Below, in pieces: positions 7,721 to 14,716 of a stretch of 64,000 bases of DNA. Under the pieces are notes generated by a model, which ran no database searches, was not told where the DNA came from, and was given only the letters and a program-made list of their open reading frames with translations. Origin of the DNA: Myxococcales bacterium (GTDB lineage: Bacteria; Myxococcota_A; Bradymonadia; UBA7976; UBA1532). Location of the stretch: NCBI GenBank assembly GCA_020633555.1, contig JACKDL010000001.1, positions 744,001 to 808,000 on the forward strand. The letters are read 5' to 3'. The first letter of the stretch is position 1, and each line of letters opens with the position of its first letter. Both the position numbers and the translations under genes were made by a program.

Positions 7721-10174
7721 ATGAAACGCGCACTGCTGCTGTCCGTCGTGGCGCTCTCGGCCTGCGCCGACGCCACCGACGTCTCGCCCATGATGGAGAC
7801 CCCCGACCGCGGGCCCGCGACGCCCATGGTCGATGCCTTCGTCATCGACATGGCGCCCGTGAGCGACCTGTTGGAGTTCGAGGCGCCCTGCACCGGGAAC
7901 ATCCAGTGCCGGTCGAACTTCTGCATCCCCTTTGCGGACGGCATGAACCGATGCACCCGGCTGTGTGCGGATCCGGCCGACTGCCCCGCCGGGATGATCT
8001 GCCAGTTCCTCGCCGAGGGCGGCGGAGACGGCGCCCGCATCTGCGTCCCTGAGCCCGACGAACTCTGCGAGCCTTGCGGCGCCGACGCCGAGTGCGGGGA
8101 CGAGGCCGATCGCTGCCTGCCCATCGGCCGGGGGGACTACTGCGCCAAGGACTGCACCGAAGCCCCCTGCCCCGAGGGCTACGTCTGCAGCGACATTCAG
8201 GCCATGGATGGGGGCGATCCGCTCAAGCAGTGCCTTCCAGAGTCCGGGCTCTGTGCCGGGTGCATCGATCCCGACGGTGACATGTACGGCGAGGGCGCCG
8301 ACTGCCTGGGCATCGACTGCGATGAGCAGAACACCGAGGTGAACGCCGGGGCCTTCGAGATCTGTAACGGCGTCGACGACGACTGCGATTTCCGCACCGA
8401 CGAAGAGGTCCTGCTGCCCGAGGGCCTGTGCCTCACCCAGGGTGTCTGTGTGCAGGCGGCGCCCATCTGCGTGTTGGGCGGGTGGGATTGTCGCTACCCC
8501 GGCACCTACGAACTCAGCGAGATGGCGTGCGACACCCTCGACAACGACTGCGACGGGCTGGCGGACGAGGGCTTCGACTTCAACGTCGACCCCCAGAACT
8601 GCGGCCGGTGCCAGAACCGCTGCGACTTCCCCAACGCCGTTGGGGCCTGTGTGGAGCGGCTGTGCGAGATCGGCGACTGCGTGCCCGGCTGGATCGACCT
8701 GAACGGCCGCGCCGCCGACGGGTGTGAGACGCGCTGCGACTTCGTGTCCGACGAGGACATCCCGGATCTGGGATCGGTGGACGCCAACTGTGACGGCCTG
8801 GACGGCGACGCCAGCCGGGCCGTCTACGTGGACGGCCTGTCGGGGATCGACGACGCCGATCCCGAGGCGGGCACCCGCAACCGGCCCTTCGCGACCATCT
8901 CTGCGGGGCTGGCGGCCGCCTCCATCCGCGGACATGACGTCTACGTCTCCCACGGGGTGTACCCGGAAGCCGTGACCCTCGTGGAGGGCGTGCACCTGTA
9001 CGGGGGCTACGACGCGAGCGAGAGCTGGCGCCGGGATGTCGAGGTCGAGACCGTGATCCGCGGCGGCGTCCGGGGCCTGGTGGCCCAGAACATCATCACC
9101 CCCACCGAGGTGCAGCGCTTCCGCATCATCTCAGCGGCCAACCCGGCCCAAGGCGGCAGCAGCTACGGTGTCTTCGCCACTTCGGCGCCGGGGCTCATCC
9201 TGCGCGACAACCTCATCGAGGCGGGTGCCGGGGGGCCCGGGGTGCCGGGTCAGCGCGGCGACCAGGGCAGCAACGGCGCGGCCGGTCAGAACGGCAACGA
9301 CGCCCAGGACAGCGCCAACATCGCGCAGAACTGCGACCGCCGCCAAGGGGGCCCCGGCGGGCGGACCGTGTGCGGGGGCGGGGCCGCCACCCATGGCGGA
9401 GACGGTGCCGCGGGCGGTGTTGATGACGGTGATGGCCTGACGGGCGGCACCGGGCTGCCCAACCCAGGTAACGGCGCCTCGGGCGGGACGGGCGGCAACC
9501 ACCACGGGAGCTGCGGCACCAGCGGCACCGGCAACCCCGGCAACAACGGCCGCCGGGGCGATCCGGGCGCCGACGGCCCTCCAGGGGGGGGCCCCGGGAC
9601 CATCGTGGGCGGTGAGTGGATCGGCGGCCGAGGGGGCGACGGCACCACGGGCACCGCCGGCGGCGGTGGCGGCGGTGGCGGCGGCGGCGGTGGCCAAGAG
9701 GAGCGGATCTTCCGCATCCCACCCTGCGACCGGGGCTGTGGCGGCGGTGGCGGTGGCGGCGGCGCAGGCGGCTGTGAGGGTACCGGCGCCACCGGGGGCG
9801 GCCCGGGCGGCGCAAGCCTGGGCGTTGTGCTGGTCAACAGCCCCGCGCTCCTGGACAACAACCTCATCCGCACCGGCCAGGGTGGGCCTGGTGGTGCGGG
9901 CGGCGAGGGCGGCCCCGGCGGCTCCGGCGGCCAGCCCGGCCAAGGGGGGCCGCAAGTGGATGACATCGGCGGGGGGGGCCGTGGAGGCATCGGCGGCGAC
10001 GGCGGCCGGGGCGGCCACGGCGGCGGCGGCTCGGGCGGCGCGAGCATCGGCGTCTTCCGCGTCGACGCCGAGCCCATGCTCGTGGACAACGTCTTCGAGC
10101 TCGGCGGTGGCGGCGACGGCGGCCCCAGCCCGGGCAATGACGGGCAGGCCGGTGTGACGGCCGAGCACAACTGA
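7721..10174 (+). CDS. Large MopE-like lipoprotein with beta-helix and Gly-rich tail
   Basis: 817 residues. The signal peptide ends with LSAC (Cys15 lipidated). Residues 50-190 form Cys-rich modules. At about 190-350 there are MopE-type putative metal-binding repeats with the patterns DxDxDxxG, CNGVDDDCD and CDTLDNDCDG. Residues 365-480 resemble the start of a right-handed beta-helix of the DUF1565 type (YVDGLSGIDDADP, RPFATISAGL, YVSHGVYPE). From about 500 to the end are Gly-rich collagen-like stretches separated by two short LLDNN/LVDNVFEL beta-helix rungs. It is likely a surface-displayed adhesin or matrix protein; the ligand is unknown. Proteins of this plan are typical of myxobacteria. 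The GGC repeats create long false open frames on the other strand. Confidence 0.8.
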   Translation: MKRALLLSVVALSACADATDVSPMMETPDRGPATPMVDAFVIDMAPVSDLLEFEAPCTGNIQCRSNFCIPFADGMNRCTRLCADPADCPAGMICQFLAEGGGDGARICVPEPDELCEPCGADAECGDEADRCLPIGRGDYCAKDCTEAPCPEGYVCSDIQAMDGGDPLKQCLPESGLCAGCIDPDGDMYGEGADCLGIDCDEQNTEVNAGAFEICNGVDDDCDFRTDEEVLLPEGLCLTQGVCVQAAPICVLGGWDCRYPGTYELSEMACDTLDNDCDGLADEGFDFNVDPQNCGRCQNRCDFPNAVGACVERLCEIGDCVPGWIDLNGRAADGCETRCDFVSDEDIPDLGSVDANCDGLDGDASRAVYVDGLSGIDDADPEAGTRNRPFATISAGLAAASIRGHDVYVSHGVYPEAVTLVEGVHLYGGYDASESWRRDVEVETVIRGGVRGLVAQNIITPTEVQRFRIISAANPAQGGSSYGVFATSAPGLILRDNLIEAGAGGPGVPGQRGDQGSNGAAGQNGNDAQDSANIAQNCDRRQGGPGGRTVCGGGAATHGGDGAAGGVDDGDGLTGGTGLPNPGNGASGGTGGNHHGSCGTSGTGNPGNNGRRGDPGADGPPGGGPGTIVGGEWIGGRGGDGTTGTAGGGGGGGGGGGGQEERIFRIPPCDRGCGGGGGGGGAGGCEGTGATGGGPGGASLGVVLVNSPALLDNNLIRTGQGGPGGAGGEGGPGGSGGQPGQGGPQVDDIGGGGRGGIGGDGGRGGHGGGGSGGASIGVFRVDAEPMLVDNVFELGGGGDGGPSPGNDGQAGVTAEHN

Positions 10175-10315
10175 GCCCACCAGCCGCCCCGGGGCGATCC
10201 CGACGGGCCTCGCCCGACGCGCTACCGTCCAGGATCTGGTCATGCTGGTGAATCTGGACGCATCCCGCCAGCCCATCCACGAGCCCAACCCCATGTAATT
10301 CCGAAGGAACTCCCC

Positions 10316-10332
10316 TTGGCACGCGCAGTGCT
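10316..10332 (+). promoter_or_regulatory. Sigma-54-type promoter upstream of comM
   Basis: The sequence TTGGCACGCGCAGTGCT matches the sigma-54 consensus (TTGGCACG-N4-TTGCW) at all but one defined position. The invariant -24 GG (10318-10319) and -12 GC (10330-10331) have the required spacing. The predicted start, about 12 nt further at 10343, would leave a 25-nt leader holding the GGAGG ribosome-binding site at 10357-10361. I could not identify an enhancer-binding-protein site in the 140 bp upstream. Confidence 0.6.
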
Positions 10333-10367
10333 CAAGGGAGCAGGCAGACGCACCCCGGAGGGCGGCC

Positions 10368-11891
10368 TTGCTTGCACGAGTTCTCGCTGGCGCCGTGATT
10401 GGCATCGAGGCCTACGCGGTCGAGGTCGAGGTCGATCTCGGCCGAGGCATGATGGTCTTCTCCACGGTCGGGCTTCCCGCTGGGGCCGTTGTCGAAGCCC
10501 GCACCCGGGTGAAGTCCGCCCTCGACAATTGTGGCTTTGGGTTTCCGCAGCGGCGGGTGACGGTGAACCTCGCGCCCGGCCACATCCGCAAGGAAGGCAC
10601 CGCCTTTGACCTCCCGATGGCGTTGGGCATCCTCCAGGCGGACGGCAAGGTCCCCCCCGAAGCGCTCGCCAGCACCCTGGTGGTGGGCGAGCTCTCCCTC
10701 GACGGCCGCGTTCGTCCCATCCGGGGCGTGCTCCCCATCGCTGCCCGAGCGCTCGAGTTCGGTGCCCGCCGGCTGATCGTTCCCTACGAGAACGCCGCGG
10801 AGGCCGCCGTTGTCGAGGACCTCGAGGTTCTCGGCGTTCACCATCTGGTCGACGCCGTCGAAGCGCTGAACGGCGGCACCTCGCTGCAACAGGTCCACCC
10901 GACGCCCCCTGCGAGCACCCCGGACGGTGCGCTGGACCTGGCCGACGTCAAGGGGCAGCCCGTGGCCCGCCGGGCCCTGGAGGTCAGCGCCGCTGGCGGC
11001 CACAACCTGCTCTTCATCGGCCCTCCAGGTGCGGGCAAGACCATGTTGGCTCGGCGCCTCCCCACCATCGCGCCGCCCATGGACTTCGCGGAACGCCTGG
11101 AAGCCTCCACCATCGCCTCGGTGGCGGGGCTGCTGCGTCCCGAGTCTCCTCTGCTGGGCGAGCGCCCCTTTCGTGCGCCGCACCACTCGGTCTCGTCGGC
11201 CGCGCTCACCGGCGGGGGGCCCCTGTCGCGGCCCGGCGAGGTCTCTTTGGCGCACCGCGGCGTTCTCTTCCTCGACGAGCTCCCCGAGTTCCGGCGGCAC
11301 GCGCTGGAGGCGCTGCGCCAACCGCTGGAGGACGGCGAGGTCACCGTCGCCCGGGCCCAGTTCACGCTCACCTACCCGGCCCAGTTCACCCTGGTCGCCG
11401 CGATGAACCCCTGCCCCTGCGGCTATCTGGGTCACCCACGCCAGGCGTGTGAGTGCCACCCCACCGCCGTCCGGGCCTACCGCAACCGCATCAGCGGGCC
11501 GCTCCTCGACCGCATCGACCTGCAGGTCAGCGTCGATCCGGTGGGCGCCGTGACGCTGCGCGAAACACCCACGGGCGAGCCGTCCCATGCGGTCCGCGCA
11601 CGGGTCGAGGCCGCCCGCGCCATCCAGGTGGCGCGGCTTCGACCCAGCGGCCTGACCTGCAACGCGCACATGCGCCCCCGCGAGATCCGGGCGCACTGCG
11701 CGCTCGATGACCGGGCCTCGGCCTTGCTGTTGAGGGCGATCGAGAAGCTGGGCCTCTCGGCGCGGGCCCATGACCGGATCTTGAAGGTCGCCCGGACCCT
11801 CGCCGATCTGGACGGCCTCGCCGACATCGGGCCACGCCACGTCGCCGAGGCCGTGCAGTACCGGCAGCTCGACCGCGAGGGGCTCGCGTGA
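10368..11891 (+). CDS. comM: YifB/ComM-family Mg-chelatase-like AAA+ ATPase
   Basis: 507 residues, the typical ComM length. ComM is a hexameric helicase that promotes branch migration during natural transformation. The N-terminal ChlI/Lon-protease-like fold (residues 1-180, ending near the AALEVSAAGGHNLL-type junction) is followed by Walker A GPPGAGKT (218-225), the RPFRAPHHSVSSAALTGG loop, Walker B LFLDELPEF, and the C-terminal CHPT...RNRISGPLLDRID segment with the arginine-rich sensor. The start is TTG at 10368, 6 nt after GGAGG. Transcription is probably sigma-54 dependent (10316-10332). The TGA overlaps a GTG frame leading toward recA, but recA has its own start 98 nt on. Confidence 0.95.
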   Translation: MLARVLAGAVIGIEAYAVEVEVDLGRGMMVFSTVGLPAGAVVEARTRVKSALDNCGFGFPQRRVTVNLAPGHIRKEGTAFDLPMALGILQADGKVPPEALASTLVVGELSLDGRVRPIRGVLPIAARALEFGARRLIVPYENAAEAAVVEDLEVLGVHHLVDAVEALNGGTSLQQVHPTPPASTPDGALDLADVKGQPVARRALEVSAAGGHNLLFIGPPGAGKTMLARRLPTIAPPMDFAERLEASTIASVAGLLRPESPLLGERPFRAPHHSVSSAALTGGGPLSRPGEVSLAHRGVLFLDELPEFRRHALEALRQPLEDGEVTVARAQFTLTYPAQFTLVAAMNPCPCGYLGHPRQACECHPTAVRAYRNRISGPLLDRIDLQVSVDPVGAVTLRETPTGEPSHAVRARVEAARAIQVARLRPSGLTCNAHMRPREIRAHCALDDRASALLLRAIEKLGLSARAHDRILKVARTLADLDGLADIGPRHVAEAVQYRQLDREGLA

Positions 11892-11912
11892 TCCTGCACG
11901 ACTTCGCCAACC

Positions 11913-11970
11913 ACTTCATGAAGTTCATTCGCCCGCTCTGGCGGGCCCTCACCGCGCGCCCGAGGCGCGC
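11913..11970 (+). other. Structured recA leader: one palindrome and two hairpins
   Basis: Between comM and recA are a 12-bp perfect palindrome ACTTCATGAAGT (11913-11924), a hairpin GCCCGC-TCTG-GCGGGC (11931-11946), and a second hairpin with 6-bp arms GCGCGC (11954-11959 and 11965-11970, loop CCGAG). The recA ribosome-binding site follows directly. The palindrome could be an operator and the hairpins could affect recA translation or mRNA processing; none is proven. It does not match the Myxococcus-type LexA motif. Confidence 0.4.
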
Positions 11971-11989
11971 TCTCACTGGAGACGTACCC

Positions 11990-13027
11990 ATGACCTGCAA
12001 CCCCGAAGACCGCCGCAACGCCCTCGCCACGGCCATCGCCGCCATCGAGAAGCAGTTCGGCCAGGGCGCCATCTGGCAGCTCGACGGCGACACCAAGCGG
12101 CCCGAGGTGCACACGCACACGACGGGCTGCCTCAGCATCGACCGTGCGCTTGGCGTGGGCGGGCTGCCCGCCGGCCGGGTGGTCGAGATCTACGGCCCCG
12201 AGTCCTCGGGGAAGACCACCCTGATGCTCGAGGTCATCGCTGGCGTGCAGCGCGCCGGGGGGGTCGCGGCGTTCGTGGACGCGGAGCATGCCCTGGACCT
12301 GCAGTACGCCAGCCGGCTGGGCGTCGATCCGGCCAGCCTCCTGGTCTCCCAGCCCGACTCGGGCGAACAGGCCCTGGAGATCACGGACGCCCTGGTCCGT
12401 TCGGGGGCGGTCGACCTGGTGGTGATCGACTCGGTGGCGGCGCTGGTGCCCCGCGCCGAGCTGGAGGGCGACATGGGCGACCAGCACGTTGGGCTCCAGG
12501 CTCGGCTGATGTCGCAGGCGCTCCGCAAGCTCACCAGCACGGCGGGCCGGTCGAACACCACGGTGATCTTCATCAACCAGCTCCGCCACAAGATCGGGGT
12601 CACCTTCGGGTCGCCCGAGACCACCACCGGCGGGAACGCCCTGAAGTTCTATGCTTCCGTGCGGTTGGACATCCGGCGCATCGGCTCCATCAAGGGCAAG
12701 GACGGCGAGCCCGTGGGAAACCGTACCCGGGTGAAGGTGGTGAAGAACAAGCTCGCGCCCCCCTTCCGCACCGCCGAGTTCGACATCGTCTACGGCCAGG
12801 GCGTGAATCGCCTGGGCGATCTGCTGGACGTCGCGGTCGAGGAGGGGCTCATCCAGAAGGCGGGCGCGTGGTACGCCGACGGTGAGGAGCGCCTCGGGCA
12901 GGGCCGCGATCGCGCCATCGCCGCCCTGGAGGAGCGGCCCGATCGGGTGAGCCAGCTGCAGCAGGTGCTGCGTGCCCGCTATTTCGGTGTGAGCGCCCCG
13001 GACGCTGTCGACGGCGCTGCCGCCTGA
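11990..13027 (+). CDS. recA: Recombinase RecA
   Basis: RecA forms ATP-dependent filaments on single-stranded DNA for homologous recombination and for SOS co-protease activity. The 345 residues include an N-terminal helix EKQFGQGAIW, Walker A GPESSGKTT (residues 69-77), Walker B LVVIDSVAAL, and loop L2 starting GGNALKFYASVR. The FINQLRHKIGVTFG strand and the C-terminal GEERLGQGRDRAI region are also present. The ATG at 11990 is chosen because MTCNPEDRRNAL aligns with RecA N-termini and has GGAG 8 nt before it. The in-frame GTG at 11888 would add 34 unconserved residues. It is cotranscribed with or just downstream of comM and ends before a strong hairpin at 13081. Confidence 0.98.
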   Translation: MTCNPEDRRNALATAIAAIEKQFGQGAIWQLDGDTKRPEVHTHTTGCLSIDRALGVGGLPAGRVVEIYGPESSGKTTLMLEVIAGVQRAGGVAAFVDAEHALDLQYASRLGVDPASLLVSQPDSGEQALEITDALVRSGAVDLVVIDSVAALVPRAELEGDMGDQHVGLQARLMSQALRKLTSTAGRSNTTVIFINQLRHKIGVTFGSPETTTGGNALKFYASVRLDIRRIGSIKGKDGEPVGNRTRVKVVKNKLAPPFRTAEFDIVYGQGVNRLGDLLDVAVEEGLIQKAGAWYADGEERLGQGRDRAIAALEERPDRVSQLQQVLRARYFGVSAPDAVDGAAA

Positions 13028-13080
13028 GCGAGCGCTGGACCCCCAGCCCTCGCACGCGCCGCCTGACTGGCATTGGCCCG

Positions 13081-13124
13081 GCGTGACCAACCCCGAGGGC
13101 GACCGCCCTCGGGGTTGGTCACGC
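13081..13124. terminator. Perfect 20-bp-arm inverted repeat, probable bidirectional terminator
   Basis: Arms at 13081-13100 and 13105-13124 are perfectly complementary over 20 bp with a GACC loop. It sits midway in the 269-bp gap between convergent recA and the aldolase gene. No T-run follows on either strand, so it may act as a Rho-assisted or mRNA 3'-end-protecting stem rather than a classical intrinsic terminator. Nothing else was seen in the gap. Confidence 0.55.
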
Positions 13125-13296
13125 TGGAAAGGCGCGCCCACAACCGCATGGGTGAACCGTCTGCGCAGACCAACAGGGGCTGCTTGTGCAACAGCAACGC
13201 GAAGTGCCAAAGCCGCGGTCAGCGCTCCGGCCTGTGGGTGCGGGGTGGTACGGGCGAGCGCACAGAATCCGCGGCCGGCGTCGTCGCGAGCGGCGG

Positions 13297-14091
13297 TCAG
13301 CGGCCGAGGGCCGCCTTGATCTGGGCCGTGATCTCGGCGACCAGCGCGGGCGATGTCCCGGGCAGGCCGGCCTGCACGCGGGCCAGAACCCCCGATTCCA
13401 CAGGGGTGGCTGCTGCCGCCGAAGCCCCCATGGGGGCACCCTCTTCGGGCGCTGCCAGGCCACCGCTTCGGCGCTTGGCCACCAACGAGGCCACCATGGC
13501 GGGGGGCAAGGCCTGGACCCCGCCCAGGGGCTGCGCGGTCCACGCGATCCGGGCCAGGTGCTCCACCAGCTCGAGTCTAAGGTAGGCCAACTCAAGGGTC
13601 GGCCCCCACGCAAAGACGCCGTTCCCGGCCACCGCTACGGCGTCGCAGCGCCGGATGAACGGGGCAAGGGCCGCGACAGCCGGTGTCCCAGGCTCGGTCA
13701 GAGGCACCAAGGGGATGTCTGCGCCGAGCGACACGACCGCCTCGGGCAGGAACGGATGGGGGATCGTGCGGCCCGCCACGCCATAGGCCGTGGCATGCTG
13801 TGGATGTGCGTGGACCACGGCGTGAACATCCGGGCGGGCACTGTAGATGGCGGCGTGCAGGGCGATCTCGCTGAAGGGTCGCCGGGCGCCCGCGACCTTC
13901 TTGCCCGCGTCGTCCACGACCACCAGCTCACTCAGCGTGACGTCAGCCTTGCTGAAGGCCGTGGGCGTACAGATCACCCGATCGGGCGCCACCCGTGCAG
14001 ACAGGTTGCCATCGTGGTTGGCGACCCAGCCTGCCCGGTGCATCGCCAGGCTGTAGCGGACCAGATCACGGCGGGCCTGAGCCTCGGTCAC
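13297..14091 (-). CDS. Class II aldolase/adducin-family protein (BMC-associated)
   Basis: 264 residues. The aldolase domain (1-200) resembles L-fuculose-phosphate aldolase, a zinc enzyme that splits sugar phosphates to DHAP and an aldehyde. Visible motifs are GNLSARV, the Glu of FSEIALHAAIY, and the zinc pair HAHPQH. The third zinc His, expected in a NHG/HHG motif, is Asn here (AGNGVFAWG), one base from CAC. The C-terminal 60 residues are a low-complexity Ala-rich linker plus a short amphipathic helix (ALVAEITAQIKAALG) that resembles BMC encapsulation peptides. The GTG start at 14091 overlaps the EutN-like stop (GTGA). Activity is uncertain. Confidence 0.85.
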   Translation of the reverse strand: MTEAQARRDLVRYSLAMHRAGWVANHDGNLSARVAPDRVICTPTAFSKADVTLSELVVVDDAGKKVAGARRPFSEIALHAAIYSARPDVHAVVHAHPQHATAYGVAGRTIPHPFLPEAVVSLGADIPLVPLTEPGTPAVAALAPFIRRCDAVAVAGNGVFAWGPTLELAYLRLELVEHLARIAWTAQPLGGVQALPPAMVASLVAKRRSGGLAAPEEGAPMGASAAAATPVESGVLARVQAGLPGTSPALVAEITAQIKAALGR

Positions 14092-14363
14092 GTGGACAGC
14101 TCCACCGCGTCCACCACACCCACCACCAACGTGCGGATGGGACCTGCGGCGTCGCCGCCGAGGATCTGGCGGGTGCCGTTGCCTTCGTCCAGGAGCAGCA
14201 CGCGATCACCGATGCCCGCGTGCACCCGATCCACGGCCACGCGCTGGGCGCCGTTGGGCTGCCCAGCGGGGTCGAGGGGCTGGCACAGCAGGAGCTTGTG
14301 GCCGGCGAACGCGGGGTTCTTGATCGTGCTGACCACTGTGCCGATGACCTGGGCGAGGATCAT
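14088..14363 (-). CDS. Bacterial microcompartment vertex protein, EutN/CcmL family (BMC-P)
   Basis: 91 residues with the complete EutN/CcmL fold: the N-terminal MILAQVIGTVVSTIKNP strand pair, KLLLCQPLD, the central GIGDRVLLLDEGNGTR loop, and the closing VVGVVDAVEL strand. BMC-P proteins form pentamers that cap the vertices of icosahedral shells. ATGA overlap with the second BMC-P gene upstream and GTGA overlap with the aldolase downstream make a tight three-gene operon. No BMC-H or BMC-T shell genes are in the window, so this is either a satellite locus or part of a minimal assembly. Confidence 0.93.
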   Translation of the reverse strand: MILAQVIGTVVSTIKNPAFAGHKLLLCQPLDPAGQPNGAQRVAVDRVHAGIGDRVLLLDEGNGTRQILGGDAAGPIRTLVVGVVDAVELST

Positions 14364-14626
14364 GGGGCGTGGACCTCGTCAACGATGCCAACGATGGCGG
14401 CATCCACGGGCACGAAGGTGGGCTCACAAGCGAGGGCGGCTTCGCGCGACGCGACACAGAGCACCGTCTCGCCCTGCCCGGCCTGGGTGGTGTCGACGGC
14501 CGTGTGGGGGGCACCACAGGGCCGATGCTGGTCGTCGATGGGCTCGACGATCAGCAGCCGGTAGCCCTCGAGGCCGGGATACTTGACCGTGGCGACCACG
14601 GTTCCGATGACGCGCGCCAAGTACAT
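14360..14626 (-). CDS. Second bacterial microcompartment vertex protein (BMC-P)
   Basis: 88 residues, the first gene of the BMC operon. MYLARVIGTVVATVKYPGL and RLLIVEPID align directly with the neighbouring paralogue, followed by the GQGETVLCVASREAA loop and VGIVDEV end strand. The loop between the pairs (EPTFVPVD) differs, so the two pentamers probably are not interchangeable. The ATG at 14626 follows AAGG. Tandem BMC-P copies outside the main shell operon are known from Haliangium ochraceum (recalled from the literature, not checked here). Confidence 0.93.
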   Translation of the reverse strand: MYLARVIGTVVATVKYPGLEGYRLLIVEPIDDQHRPCGAPHTAVDTTQAGQGETVLCVASREAALACEPTFVPVDAAIVGIVDEVHAP

Positions 14627-14633
14627 GGCGCGC

Positions 14634-14662
14634 ACCTTATCCCGAAGTGAGGCGGCCGTCGA
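14634..14662 (-). promoter_or_regulatory. Weak candidate promoter of the BMC-P/aldolase operon
   Basis: Minus strand TCGACG (14662-14657), 17-nt spacer, TAAGGT (14639-14634), 7 nt before the ATG. It is the best hexamer pair in the 90-bp divergent region shared with the AAA+ gene, but the hexamers are poor. Confidence 0.3.
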
Positions 14663-14716
14663 CGGGGTTGGTCGTGTGCGGGAATTCGGCCACTCTGGCG
14701 GCCACAGGAGGCGCGC

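Noticed and set aside
9131..10405. 424-codon minus-strand frame rich in Ala/Pro
   Set aside because: Antisense of the Gly-rich tail; GGC repeats read as GCC on the other strand.
11888..11989. Longer recA start at GTG 11888
   Set aside because: It would add 34 residues unlike RecA N-termini and read through two stable hairpins; ATG 11990 has a good GGAG site.
11477..13543. 688-codon open frame on the minus strand
   Set aside because: Antisense to comM and recA, both certain genes; composition is typical of a shadow.
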